Positions 1-11,266 of a stretch of DNA of 64,000 nucleotides are shown in pieces. A program made the position numbers and the translations under genes. Position 1 is the stretch's first letter. Every line of letters starts with the position of its first letter. The notes below the pieces were generated by a model that saw nothing but the letters and a program-made list of their open reading frames with translations, was not told the origin of the DNA and did not search any database. Source of the stretch: Gnetum montanum (lineage: Eukaryota > Streptophyta > Gnetopsida > Gnetales > Gnetaceae); contig MNCI01008335.1 in the NCBI GenBank assembly GCA_015680685.1, forward strand, positions 1,082,204 through 1,146,203. Reading direction: 5' to 3'.

Positions 1-1681
1 ACCAGTCAGGATTCTACTCTAACATGGAATTGATGAAGGCCTTTGTCATCTAGGTTTTTTTGTTATCTTGAAAGTGCTCCATAAGCTTTTCATGTTTCTT
101 GGCCTTGTTTTGCCACACACTTATCTCAATTGTAGATTTCTAACGTATTGCATGCACTTCCTCCATTGAGAGGGTTCGATTGTCTCTAGCTAATATATTG
201 ATGTCTTGGTTAACCCTCACTAGTTGTTCTCTCAATTGGTGGGCACTTTCTTCCAAAATGTTCTTTTGTTTCTCAATAGTGATCAACCTCGCATTATCAG
301 CAGCAAACTACTTATTCTCTTCTTGTGTAGTGGTCAATGCCTTCTTATGGACATATTCTTAAGCTTTAGTAGTTGAGGCATTCTAGACTACCTTTTCTTT
401 CTCTTACTCAGTAGCTTTGTTTTGTTCAATTAATTGGTTCAATTACTCCATTTGAAATTGGTCTAGCTGGTCAAGTGCAACAAATTGGGCAAGGTCCCTT
501 CTTTTGGCTCTCAGGGCAACTAGCTCTTGTTGCAGTCAATGCATGACTGTTTTCGCATGCTCTACCCTAGTCTCTACCATGACTAGCTTTTCTTTTGTGG
601 TGATGAGGTTTGACTGAATTGTAGTGACATAATTAAGGATGTCAAAAAGAGTTGTTATTACTTGTCCAGTCTGCAACAGTCTATCAAGTACATCCTCATG
701 GACTACAAGAATCATTGAAGTCCCAGCTAGCATTTGGGCATCTTTGGTCCCGGTTAAGTCCATTGAGGGCACACCAGGCACATTGAAGGATTCTTTGACG
801 TGATTTATTATTACCTCTATTGCACCTATGGCATCTTGATGTTGCATGATCATGATGGTAGCACCTTCTCCTATTTCAAGCATTACTTGAAAATATGCAG
901 TGTTACCAAAGATTTGCTGTGAGCATTGGGCTTCTCTTCTTGATTATAAAGAAATCTAGCCCCTTGATGGATAGGTAGAAATGATGGGCTACAGAGTATC
1001 ATTAATAACTCAAAAGAGGTTTGATTTGTCCCTACTTCCCCAATTGAGAGTTATAGGTGGCTCATTGTAGACCAGTAATCTTGTGGTAGTGGAGGTGGAA
1101 CTTATGGTTCACGTTGCTGCTCAGGCTCTTACTCTATTTTCGTTTATGGTTTTGGATTATTTTCTATATCTTATTCTTCACCAAGGTCTATTCTTAGTGT
1201 TGCAAGTTCAAGAAACTCAATAAAAGAAGCATTTTGAGCCCTCCTAGGAACGTCATTGGTGTATTCCAGGATTCTAGCATGCTTGCATAGCTTCTTGATC
1301 AAGTAAGGAAATGGAAGTGTTGGCTTCTCTACCTTCTTTTCTTTGAATCACCTTTGGATCTCCATAAAGAACATTTGGGAGAGATTGACATTATATTTAT
1401 CCATTAATACTACACTTCCCCCAGCCACATAAGTTGATATGTTATTGTTCCCTTTATTTGGGAATAGGTGGTATGTGCCTATCTTAAAATAGGTCCTCTC
1501 TTCCAAAGTCAACTCAATGTATGTCTTATTGTCTTTCTTGTATGCTTGCTTTAGCCACAAATTTTTGGTTTTTGCATCAGACCTTGTGGACGAATGCGCC
1601 AACTTAGCCCCCACATTTGGTAGATTTAGAGCTTCTGCGATTGCCTTGATTAAAAAAGAAACAATGCATCCGTCGATGTTG
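1..1681 (-). pseudogene. ORF2 of element E, middle part (unknown protein, coiled coil)
   Basis: Homologous to ORF2 of A (14860-17635) and C (42056-44736). The piece from 1614 to 1348 contains LTLEERTYFKIGTYHLFP, matching A at about 17070-16990. The piece from 883 to 536 aligns with C around 43240-43570 (shared GEGATIM and HEDVLDRLLQT). The stretch near 50-450 is Lys/Glu/Gln-rich and matches the coiled-coil part of A and C. Base 1 corresponds to about 15480 in A, so the last 200 or so codons are outside the window. Several in-frame stops. The function is not known; the first half resembles the family annotated as putative plant transposon protein (PF20167), by recall only. Confidence 0.75.
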
Positions 1682-2325
1682 ACTATTGTACTGACCTAAA
1701 TCATTGGTATGAGGCTGGAAAGAAAACAGACACTGAGAGATCGTCGGAAAGACACAGTTGACCTTGCCTTCACCCAAGGGCAAGCTAGAAAAGTAAACGA
1801 AGGTAGAGTGCCTTGGATAGTCTACATGCAGATCAACCAAGGACTTCCCCAAGTGTAAGCTATGACTAGCACTGGGGTTATCATAAACGGGATGTAAATG
1901 GAATGCAAACAGCAATATGAAATGTAAACAAAGCGTATTGAATTTTAAATAAAGCGTAAACAGAGTTATATTGTAGACAAAGCATAAACCAAAGTAAATA
2001 ATGTAAATGGAAGGCAATAATTAAACTGTATTGTATTGCTTAAACAGGAATATGCACCGGTCAAAGCATAGTTGCACACGTGTGGATGACAAGTCAAACG
2101 CCTAGCCCCAGAATGATATGACGCGATGATGTGATGATGAAATGGGATGAATGTGAGAAATACTTGGAAGCCAACAATCAGGTTTGCCAAGTGCCCAAGG
2201 ATTGCAAATTTTGTCCTTCTTCAGAGTTGCCATTCTCTCCAATTTTTACCTCCTCCAATCTCTTCTCCCCCTCGTAGTTTATGTGAATTGATAGGGTATT
2301 TATAGGGTTGGGCTAGGCTTGGGTA

Positions 2326-2560
2326 GTTGCATTCTTTGACCAGGTTCAATGTATCTATGTTGGATAGTTGTGCATGAGTTGGATGTATGCTGGATAGTTA
2401 CCTTCTTTGACTAGATTCAATGTATTTGTGTTTGGATAGTTGTGTATGAGTTGGATGTATGTTGGCAAGTTGCATTCTTTGACCAAGTTCAATGTATCTG
2501 TGTTGGATAGTTGTGCACGAGTTGGATGTGTGTTGGCAAGCTACATTCTTGAATAGGTAC
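2326..2560 (-). repeat. Triplicated 71-72 bp unit in F 3' LTR
   Basis: Three tandem copies begin at 2326, 2397 and 2469, each opening gtt(g/a)c(a/c)ttctttgac, with a truncated fourth start at 2540. Each unit contains ttcaatgtat and a gttggat box. The same structure is at 9822-10056 in the other LTR, so it predates this insertion. Confidence 0.85.
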
Positions 2561-2828
2561 ATTACATTTTACAATTTATGGGTTATTCAAGCCCATGAAA
2601 GTACATTTAATTTAGACCATGAGGGCTTGACATGCCCACAAATGGGGATTTATAATGAAATGTAGAACAAGAAAAATTTGACTGCCCAGCGTGACCTGCA
2701 GTGTGACCTGCAATATGACCTTCAAAACTTGCAATTTTGAGTTGAAATTTGGAATTTTTGAAGGTTGCGATCCATAGTTATCAATAGTGGACCCTGAGGA
2801 TGACTTACACCCTTGAAATCAAGTCATT

Positions 2829-3185
2829 TTGGCTCAGTTTTGGGGCTCTAAAAGTTGGTGACGCTAATCCTTACGCTGTGTAACGTCTGAAAAAGTAACC
2901 CCAGCGTCAGCAAGTCAAAATGGCACATTTGAGGCCCAAATATTGATTTTCTGGAGGCTGGGAGCTACTAGGGACCTTGGTGAAGGTCATGGGGGGTCGT
3001 TGTGCTGGATTTCAGCCTGCTTTGACTCAATTTCGGGGCTCCAAATTTGGTGACGCTGATACTTACGTTGTGCAGTGTCTGAAAAAGTAACCAAAGTGTA
3101 CTTAGCCAAAACCAAACATTTTGAACCCAAAAATTTTGATTCTGGATGCTGGAAGTTGGTGTAGTTGCTTGTGGGCCCTGGGGGA
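2829..3185 (-). repeat. Imperfect direct duplication of about 165 bp in F 3' LTR
   Basis: Copy 1 (about 2829-2993) and copy 2 (about 3021-3185) share ggggctc, ttggtgacgct, cttacg and the run ctgaaaaagtaacc in the same order. The other LTR has the same pair (about 10317-10480 and 10530-10695). Confidence 0.75.
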
Positions 3186-3324
3186 ACCTTGCCTATTGAA
3201 TCGTGGGCCATCGGGGGCTGTCTCGAAGGCCTCCAATTTGGTCATGCTGTACTCATGTTGGGTAGCAACATAACTTAGCTTGATTCTTGTCTAAAAGTGC
3301 TGGGCCAAAATTAGTGGTGTTTTA

Positions 3325-3345
3325 TTGGTCCCTCTTTGTTGACGT
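3325..3345 (-). other. Polypurine tract of F
   Basis: Sense strand reads AACAAAGAGGGACCAA directly next to the 3' LTR, the position and composition expected of a plus-strand primer. Called from position. Confidence 0.6.
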
Positions 3346-3644
3346 CTGGAGGAATCTACCCGAGAGGCGTTGACAAAGAAATGCAAAACACCATTAGCAA
3401 CAAAGCATCAAACATTAACCATCGGCCCTTGGCTGGGTGTCATCACACCATTTTCAAAAGTACATGGGATTGTGGGAATGTGGTTCAAGATGCAAGGGAA
3501 TCGGTTGTAACCAGGGAAGATAGGAGGTTAAGGGCTATGATTGCTGCTAGGATTTTTGGGAGAGGAATGCTCTCTTGTGCACAATTCATGTCATTGGTTT
3601 TTGGCAATAGCCAGGTTTTCAGTAGACTTGGAACCAAGACATAG
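3336..3644 (+). CDS. Possible antisense ORF in the 3' part of F (102 aa)
   Basis: An uninterrupted frame on the strand opposite to gag-protease, just inside the 3' LTR. The product is Arg/Ser-rich with no domain I recognise and no signal peptide or membrane segment. Extra ORFs in either sense at this position are known for some Tat-lineage elements, which is the only reason to list it. An open 102-codon frame in an otherwise stop-ridden element may still be chance. Confidence 0.25.
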   Translation: MLTSGGIYPRGVDKEMQNTISNKASNINHRPLAGCHHTIFKSTWDCGNVVQDARESVVTREDRRLRAMIAARIFGRGMLSCAQFMSLVFGNSQVFSRLGTKT

Positions 3645-5414
3645 GAGGTGTGTTCTTTGGAGAAACGAGACTCTTATAGAGTATTTGCGAGGCCCGTTGT
3701 AAATAGCCAAAGCCACATGGTGATGTGCAACATGGTCTCTTTGAGATACAAGTGTAACTATTTTTCAAGACAATTGCCTTCTCGCCTGGGGCTTGTATGA
3801 GAATGGCCAATAGCCTTTTGTTTATGATGTCAACGGGGTCATGAAGACCTTTTCCTGTGCATTTTTCTCTTTGACCTTTTTTTTGTCTTTTTCTTTTCTT
3901 GTTTTTTCTTGTCTTGTATTTTTATTTTTTCTTTTATTCTTTGAAAGAGCTTGCTTTTTGTGCTGTGCTTGTGTATGAGCACTTGCATTTTGCATCATGT
4001 ACTATGTATCATGTTTTGCATCGCAACTGCTTAGAGAGTTACAGTGTGCAATAGTGTATCAAGAGTTTTGAGGTGAGCAGAATGTATGAGGGGGATGTAA
4101 TTGAATAGGCTAAGGGGAGCATGATGGGGAAATAGGGGATGCATCGGGAGTCGAGAATGTACTTATGAACGGATTGATTAAACAAGTCGTGTGCGTCAGG
4201 AAAAATGTGATACCTTGTCTTCATGATGAAGTGCATCTATGTACAAATGCCTCAGAAGTGTCATCCTGCAAACACAACTCCAAGAAGATAAGAAAACCAC
4301 AAATAAAACAGTCAGCTAAACACTTTAAACAAGGAGATGGAGTCACCACGTGCAATTTTCAAAGCAGACAGAATCATGAACAACATTAGTTTCATTAGGG
4401 CCCATGAGATGAATCATGCAACAAGTCTTTGTGGAACATGAATAGCTGATTGCAGCGACACATCTTTTCAAGTTTTGCATGGTCGTCGATGATGTCACCA
4501 GTTTATAGTCTTAGCGGACTGTTGTAGATTAGTTTCACGTCATAACCCCTTGGACGACACCAGTTTAGCATCGTAGCGGACAGTACATTACTAGTTTATA
4601 GTCATAGTAGATTGTGAAGAGGCAAACTAGTTTATAGTCTTAGTGGACTCTGGATGCTAGTTTCATGTCATGGAGAACGAATGTAGTAGTTTAGTGTCAT
4701 ACCGAACAGAACTCTATGGTGTCAGTTTTAAGTCATGATGCTAGGACTACTTTGTGGTATCAGTTTTAAGTCATGATCCAGGACTATTCTGTGGTATCAA
4801 TTTTAAGTCATGATGCCAGGACTACTCTGTGGTATCAGTTTCAAGTCATGATGCCAAGACTTTTCTGTGCCAATTTATAGTCATAGTGGACTAATACTTA
4901 CCTTTCTTGTGTAAAGTGTGATGTTGCATGCATGGTCATGCTACGTGCCTGCGATATCCTGCAAAAAATCAACTAGGAAGAAAACAACATCAAGCAACAC
5001 TTGTCGTACATAGAGTTAGAATGTATGAATGAAAGAAAAGCAATGCAAAAAGTGATAGTTTTAGGCCGTTCCAGGCCGTATGCTAGTTTAAGGCCTTTTC
5101 GGGCCATGTGTTTTTGTAGTTTTATGTTTTTATGTTTGATGTTTTTCAAATGCAATGTGTAAACTGAGTTGACGAATGTGTAAACAAAGAAAAATGCATG
5201 ATCTAAGTGAGCGGGTAAAATGTAAATGCATAGGCTAGTGCAATATAAAAAAAAGTCAAAAATGCATGTTAGAGGGGTAGGCAGAAGGTAGGCAAGCATC
5301 AAGCACATTTTCAACCAAGGGAGAGTCTTGGTCATGTAGTTGCTTCCTAACTAGGCATGGATTAGGGAGTACGCAAGGTTTAGGGTCTTCTCGGGGGTTG
5401 TCGGCTTCAACCAC
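3645..5414 (-). other. Non-coding 3' interior of F
   Basis: About 1.8 kb between the end of the gag-protease frame and the 3' part of F. No RT, RNase H or integrase motif is visible on either strand. It holds a minisatellite (4495-4895) and low-complexity T/C-rich DNA (3860-3950). The segment beyond the protease stop at 5415 has Leu-rich open stretches on the minus strand (4973-5335), which I do not recognise. Confidence 0.6.
4495..4895. repeat. Degenerate minisatellite with two unit types in F
   Basis: The first half repeats a motif close to ccagtttatagtcttagcgg (near 4498, 4559, 4591, 4628 and 4688). The second half has four copies of a unit of about 37 bp containing tcagttttaagtcatgatgcc (about 4711-4860). 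The last unit returns to ccaatttatagtcatagtgg. A near match of the first motif also occurs twice inside the gag-protease frame at 6528-6583. Confidence 0.75.
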
Positions 5415-8400
5415 TCATTCGGGTGTGTTAGCCTTAAGCGTTGCATTGGTTGTCATAGTTGTACCATTAAAAAACTCTTCTTCCAAAACTTGCACCATGT
5501 CTATGTCATGGATAGTCGAAGAGGAAACGTTATCACCATGGATGATAACTTGACCACCTTCGTATGGAAGGTGGATTTCTTGGTGGATGGGAGAGGAGAT
5601 GGCCCTTAGTTGAGCTAGCCAAGGCCTGCCTAGAATCATGTTGAAACCTGGCATCTCCTCTATGATAGTGAAATTTATGCTAGTGGGGAATTACTCTCCT
5701 GCTACAAAGGCTAAGTTGATTGTACCCTTGACTGTGACATGTGATCCATTGAAGGATTTTAGACATGTGGTTTTGGTTGGCTTGATTTCATCTGCCAGGC
5801 CTAGCTTGTCGATGACGGAGTATAGAACTACGTTCGTTGCTGCACCATCGTCAACATGCACTATGCGGATGGTGCACTACCCAACACGAATGCTAATGGA
5901 TAGTGGAGCTGTAGTGACTTCCCCTCGTTTGGGGTTGACTTTCACTGCATCATCATGAAAGGCTGAGGTTGTTGAACCCAATTCTTTTGGTGTGGGAGGT
6001 AACGTTGTTGCACGGATGGATGCCTCATTTGTAGGGATGTCCTCCATAATAGGAATGGAGGCTAAGACCTGGGCCAATGCTTGGCAGTGAGCAGGTGAGG
6101 TCCTGACCAGGTCGTATGAGCTAAATGTTGTGTTCTTTTGCTTGAGCGTTTTCTTTACCTGGGTTAGTGCAGCTATGAAGTCCTTGTCATTAGCCGTTGT
6201 GTTGGCTTTGACTTCCTCCGTGAAGCTTGAGAGACAGACCTCTTGGGAGGGGGACTTATGCTTGGTTTGTTTGGGGGTAGGGGCCCTAGTGTTTAGTTGT
6301 TGTTTGCAACTTGTGGTCTTTGCTTCGGCCATGGGAGTTGAGAGGTGCTCGTTTGTCCTCTTAAGTTCCCATTTGATGGGCCTACCCAAGTTGCTAGTGG
6401 GGTCAACCCTTGAATGAGGAGGGATCAAGATGTTGCCCGCTATTGGGCTTTGGGTAGGTGAGGGGCCATCATGTTGTGGCACCTTGATGACGAAAGGTTG
6501 CTTAGCTGTTTTTGTTGTAGTGTCATGCCAGTTTAACGTCTTAGCAGATGAGTTGTGCCAGTTTAACGTCTTAGCGGATGAACGTTGTGGAGCCTTAACC
6601 ATAAAGGGTGTTGTGGGTGCTTGGGGTGGCACCTTGACAACAAAGGGAGGCCTCTTGTTTGTGGAGGCTGGAGGAATCCTTGCCTTGCTGGGAGGCACAC
6701 GGATCATAAAAGGTTTTTGCATAGGTTTGGGCTTACCACCTATGTTAATTGAGTTTATGACATAGGAGGCATCGTTTGCATTCGATTAACTTGCCATGTC
6801 AATCACTAGTTGGCCTTATTTTATCATTCCCTGTAGGTCATCTTGCAAGACATGATAGTTGTCTGTACTATGACCATCCATTTGATGGTAATGGCAGTAT
6901 TGGTCCAGTTTAAAATGTTGTGGGACTGAGGGCTCATTTGGTATTGCTAAGGTGGCGTTCCTTAGTAGCTCACAGTACATATCATGTTTTTTGCGGGTAA
7001 TCTCCGATACGTGTTTGTGTTGGATTTTCTTAGCTTTCAAGAGTTGCTCCAATAGTTGAGAGGGTTGCATTGGTAGTGGTGTATACTTTGAGCGGTCCTT
7101 GCACTGAAAGTTGGGTTTTGGGGTGGCCCCTGTCGATGTAGGTGAGTTGGCAAAGTTGGTGGCTTTGTTAGCTGGGGCTTTAGGTTGCTTAGCTTTTGGG
7201 CCCCAGTTGGTTGCTTTTGTGATTGCGGCTATTGTTGCCTCGGTTGTGTTTTGCTTGCGAGTATGTTGGTTTTTGTAGGCCACATAAGCTGGGTCATTGC
7301 TAGCTTACGCTGCTTCCTCTATGTCCTTAATTTGTGTGAATGCTTGGCTCAAGGTATGGGGTTTTAAATAGTACAGTTTTGATTTAACAAAGTCATTCGT
7401 GGTTGCCTTAAGGATTGTAAGCAGATATGTTTCATGGATGGGCTCGTGAAGTTCATTGAGAGTAAAACTCCACCTTTGGATAAATTTCTATGCTGGCTCT
7501 AAAGGCACTTGTTTAATTTGAATCAAGCTATCTAATGTGGCTTCAGGTTTTAGATTGTATTTGAAATGGGTGAAAAACTAGTGCAAAAAATCTTCCAAAG
7601 AAGATATGGAGCTACGAGGTAAAGATCAGTACCAGTCTAAGGCTTTTTCGGTTAAGGACATTGCAAACCCTCACAAAATTACATGGGGCCATGCTTGAAG
7701 TAAAAGGCTTTCAGTTCTAAATGTCACTAGGTGGGCATTTGGGTCTCTTTCTCCATTGTACTTGGTTAGTTGAGGTAATGAGACTCCTTTTGGAAAGGTC
7801 AAGGATGGAACTTAGGGGTCAATTGGGTCATCTTGATAGAAATCTAGTACCTTGACTTCCTCATTGTTGAAAATTTTAAGGCGTTTTAATTCTTCTACCA
7901 ATGAGTGCATCATTTTTTGTGTGTTTGCCCATTCTTGGGTGGTAGGCTAACCGGTGGATTGAGTGGATTGTGGATGATAATGGTTTAATTGTTGCATTGT
8001 TTATGGAAAGAGAGGTAGTTGGGATAACGTTTGTTGTGGTGGGATGGTATTTGGAACTAAGACTACTGGTGGAACCCACTACCCAGCCACAGGTTGTGAG
8101 GTAACACCTTGAACACGTTGGGTTGGAGTAATCAATGGTGCCCCATGAATCTGCATCTATGGTATGTAATGGGTGGATGTGGAAGCTGGTATGACTAACG
8201 GTATTCCAATTACTTGAGGTTGGAAGATTGACCCTGCGTTGGTTTGGGGGAGTTTTTGGAACTACATTGGTGGAGGAATGATGGAAGTGGATGCATCAGA
8301 GTGAATGTTATTGAGCCTGAAGAAGACAGGAATGGAATGGGGAATAGGTCCTCGAGTGTTTGTGGATGAAGAAGGAAACACAGTTTCTTCCAGGAAAGGA

Positions 8401-8792
8401 TGGAATAATGGGTTTGTGTGGGCATGGGGGCTAATGGTATGGTATGATTCTCCATGTTCAAATTGGGCTGCAAAGTCATCTTCTTCATCTTAAGGCTCTA
8501 TCGGAGGTAGCTGTAAGGCTTGACTTCTAGCCATGAGAAGTTGGGATATGAGTCTATGATGGTATTCAGAGAGTGGGGTTATGTCAAATGCTGAAGGGAT
8601 GAACTCACAACCTCCTTTGTGGACAAGTTCATAGTCTCGTTTCGCTTCCCTTTCCACATGATTGATAGGCAAGTTAGCTTGGATTTTTACACAAATGAAG
8701 TTATATTATTCAGGGCTTAGTGTGGCTTGCTTTGGCTGGATTGTAGTATCAAATGTGTTAGGCATTGATGTAGAAGGTTGATCTAGATTCAT
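5415..8792 (-). pseudogene. Tat-like gag-protease polyprotein of F
   Basis: One frame from ATG 8792 to about 5415 (about 1,126 codons); frame arithmetic links 8792, 8672, 7283, 6722 and 5654, so I see no net frameshift. About a dozen in-frame stops break it. The N-terminal third is Pro/Gln-rich. The gag core lies at about 7880-7290, with FPKGVSLPQLTKYNGERDPN near 7790. A zinc-knuckle-like motif YCHYHQMDGHSTDNY (near 6910-6860) has Tyr in place of the last Cys. A Pro/Lys-rich linker follows (6722-5877). The protease region (5876-5415) keeps VHVDDGAATNVV, the retropepsin Asp-x-Gly position, and FNMILGRPWL. Tat-lineage gag-protease is the best family match. Confidence 0.8.
6521..6583 (-). repeat. 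Duplicated 30-bp unit inside F gag-protease linker
   Basis: Two adjacent units encode SSAKTLNWH twice. On the plus strand each reads gccagtttaacgtcttagc, close to the first minisatellite motif at 4495-4700. Confidence 0.75.
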
Positions 8793-9130
8793 ATTCACAA
8801 ATTGGGTTGTGAAAGTTGCTATTTGTAGAAAATGGCTAACTTTGAAAACGAAAAAAAAGAAAAAATAAAAAAATAAAAAAAAAATAAAAAAATGACTAAA
8901 TCTGCTAGTAGCAGGAAAATGGATAAGTGTAAAAATGAAAGAAAAAACTGCTAAGTATGAAAATGTAGGGAAAAAAAATGCTAAGTGTGAAAACTGCTAA
9001 AAATGGTCAACTCTAGCGCTACACTCGCTATGCTGGAGCTTGCTATGCTCTAAGAACTTGTTATGTTGTCTAGAACATCTAGAGTTTTGACTAAGTGGTA
9101 ATCAAAAATGTAGAAAGAAATGGTTTAGGC
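8793..9130 (-). other. Untranslated leader of F
   Basis: Lies between primer site and gag start. It contains an A-rich low-complexity tract (about 8848-8893, runs of A separated by single T or G) and no open frame. It may include packaging or translation signals, but nothing specific can be read. Confidence 0.5.
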
Positions 9131-9150
9131 CCTCCTTCTAGTGCCAAAAC
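9131..9150 (-). other. Primer binding site of F
   Basis: Directly inside the 5' LTR the sense strand reads TTTTGGCACTAGAAGGAGG. The TGGCRCTAGAAGGAGG form is familiar from Tat-lineage plant elements. It differs clearly from the TTGGCRCCRTTGCCRGGGA form used by the other elements here. I cannot assign the tRNA with certainty. Confidence 0.65.
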
Positions 9151-9821
9151 TGTACTGACCTAAATCGTTGGTGTAAGGCTGGAAGGTAAACAAACACCGA
9201 GAGATCGTCAAGCACGCATAGCTGACCCTGCCTTCGCCTGATGGCAAGATGGAAAAGTAAACGAAGGCAGAGTGCCTTGGATGGTCTGCACGCAGATCAA
9301 CCAAGGACTTCCCCGAGCATAAGCTATGGCTAATGCTGGGGTTATCGTAAACGTGATGTAAATGGAATGCAAACAACAATATGAAATGTAAACAGAGCGT
9401 ATTGAAGTTTAAATAAAGCGTAAACAGAGTGTATTGAATTTTAAATAAAGCATAAATAGAGCTATATTGTAGACAAAGCATAAACCAAAGTAAATAATGT
9501 AAATGGAAGGAAATAATGAAACTATATTGTATTGCTTAAACAGGAATATGCACCGGTCAAAGCGTAGTTGCACACGTGTGGATGGCAAGTCAAACGCCTA
9601 ACCCCGAAATGATATGACGCGATGATGTGATGATGAAATGGGATGAATGTGAGAAATACTTGAAAGCCAACAATCAGGTTTGCCGAGCACCCAAGGATTG
9701 CAAATTCTTTCCTTCTTCAGAATTGCCAATCTCTCCAATTTTTTCCTCCTCCAATCTCTTCTCCCCCTCGCAGTTTATGTGAATTGATAGGGTATTTATA
9801 GGGTTGGGCTAGGCTTGGGCA

Positions 9822-10056
9822 GTTGCATTCTTTGACCAGGTTCAATGTATCTGTGTTGGATAGTTGTGCACGAGTTGGATGTGTGCTGGATATTTGCCTT
9901 CTTTGACCAGATTCAATGTATTTGTATTTGGATAGTTGTGTATGAGTTGGATGTGTTTTGGCAAGTTGCATTCTTTGACCAGGTTCAATGTATCAGTGTT
10001 GGACAGTTGTGCTCGAGTTGGATGTGTGTTGGCAAGCTACATTCCTAACCAGGTAC
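9822..10056 (-). repeat. Triplicated 71-72 bp unit in F 5' LTR
   Basis: Copies begin at 9822, 9893 and 9965, with a truncated fourth start at 10036, matching the array at 2326-2560 unit for unit. Confidence 0.85.
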
Positions 10057-10474
10057 ATTGCATTTTACAATTTATGGATTATTCAAGCCCATGAAAGTAC
10101 ATTTAATTTAGACCATGAGGGCTTGACATGCCCACAAATGGGGATTTATAATGAAATGTACAACAAGAAAAATTTGACTACCCAGCGTGACCTGTAGTGT
10201 GACCTCCAAAACTTGCAATTTTGAGTTGAAATCTGAAATTTTTAAAGGTTGGGACCCATAGTTATCAATAGTGGACCCTGAGGATGACTTATACCCTTGA
10301 AATCAAGTCATTTTGGCTTAGTTTTGGGGCTCTAAAAGTTGGTGACGCTGATCCTTACGTTGTGCAACGTCTGAAAAAGTAACCCCAACGTCAGCAAGTC
10401 AAAATGGCACATTTGAGGCCCAAATATTGATTTTATGGAGGATGGGAGCTACTGGGGACCTTGGTGAAGGTCAT

Positions 10475-10506
10475 GGGGGGGGGGGGGGGGGGGNNNNNNN
10501 NNNNNN
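10475..10506. other. Poly-G run and 13-base assembly gap
   Basis: A 19-base G run is followed by 13 N. The other F LTR has only six G here (about 2990-2995), so the run is probably a sequencing or polymerase-slippage artefact next to a real gap. Confidence 0.85.
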
Positions 10507-10838
10507 TTGTGCTCAATTTTGGCCTATTTTTACTCAATTTCGGGGCTCCAAAAGTTGGTGACGCTGATCCTTACGTTGTGCAGCATCTGAAAAAGTAACC
10601 AAAGTGTACTTAGCCAAAACCAAATATTTTGAACCCAAAACTTTTGATTCTGGATGCTGGAAGTTGGTGTAGTTGCTTGTGGGACCCAGGGGGACCTTGC
10701 CTATTGAATCGTGGGCCATCAGGGGCTGTCTTGGAGGCCTCCAAGTTTGGTCATGCTGTACTCATGTTGGGAAGTAGCATGACTTAGCTTGATTCTTGTC
10801 TAAAAGTGATGGGCCAAAATTAGTGGTGTTTCAACTAT

Positions 10839-11266
10839 GGTTTCTTCTTCCTTATTATGCCAGAATTGGTATGTCTCACTGAGGTACCATTCTAGACTTT
10901 CTGAAAGGATGTGCCATAATGGTGACATTGGACTTGAGTTTGAATTGCCTTAGGGGCTAATGCCATAATTAGATCAAAGTTTATTTCCATGATGACTGTG
11001 GTGAACATGGATTTCTCTTGGATGGCTTCAAGGCATTCTTGGGACAATGTGAGGTGTTGTCTTTGCACTGGAGCTTATGGTTTTGTGGCCTCTCCTTAGA
11101 CCAATTGCCTTGTAGCAAGAGCCTCTTGATGAATACTAAATGACTGGGCCTCCTATTCTTCATGTTCAGCTAGTCGGCTTTGTTCTCTTAGTCAGCCTCT
11201 ACCACCTCTTGAGTGTTTGGTTGCACCTTACAAAGGTCCTTCTTGTCCTCCTCTTTTTGGGACCAT
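10839..11266 (-). pseudogene. ORF2 of element E, N-terminal part
   Basis: Starts at ATG 11266 (MVPKRGG), equivalent to MAPK at 17635 in A and MAPKRG at 42056 in C. Basic, Gln/Pro-rich N-terminus, then the segment matching A at 17445-17240 (word TYQFWHN). It is cut by the F insertion at 10838; the frame resumes at 1681. In-frame stops are present. Confidence 0.7.

Larger units (their letters stand above)
1687..3324 (-). repeat. F 3' LTR (left copy)
   Basis: 1638-bp LTR homologous along its length to 9151-10833. It starts TGTACTGACC and ends GTTTTA where the other copy has GTTTCA, a single C-to-T change at the terminal dinucleotide. A TATA-like block (sense CTATAAATACC) is at about 2294-2304. 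It contains two internal tandem structures, annotated separately. Confidence 0.9.
1687..10833 (-). mobile_element. Element F: Tat-like Ty3/gypsy element with gag-protease only
   Basis: Complete insertion: it begins TGTACTGACC at 1687, ends TTCA at 10833, and is flanked by a perfect 5-bp duplication ACTAT (1682-1686 and 10834-10838). The two LTRs (1687-3324 and 9151-10833) are visibly more alike than the LTR pairs of A, C and H, so F is probably one of the younger insertions. Internal order on the minus strand: primer site, A-rich leader, one gag-protease frame (8792-5415), about 2 kb of non-coding DNA with a minisatellite, polypurine tract. No RT, RNase H or integrase can be found, so it must have depended on a partner. 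It is inserted in ORF2 of E. F is unrelated to the Athila-like elements at LTR, primer-site or protein level. Confidence 0.9.
9151..10833 (-). repeat. F 5' LTR (right copy)
   Basis: Partner of 1687-3324. It starts TGTACTGACC, ends TTCA and is followed by ACTAT. It differs from the left copy by scattered substitutions, a short duplication near 9410-9450 and the poly-G/N gap at 10475-10506, so its length (1683 bp) is partly artefactual. Confidence 0.9.

Noticed and set aside
180-362. Plus-strand 60-codon frame in the ORF2 region of E
   Set aside because: Opposite to the homologous ORF2 coding strand; the antisense of a coiled-coil region often stays open by chance.
6130-6765. Two long plus-strand frames with Val/Leu-rich products
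   Set aside because: Exact shadows of the gag-protease frame of F on the other strand.
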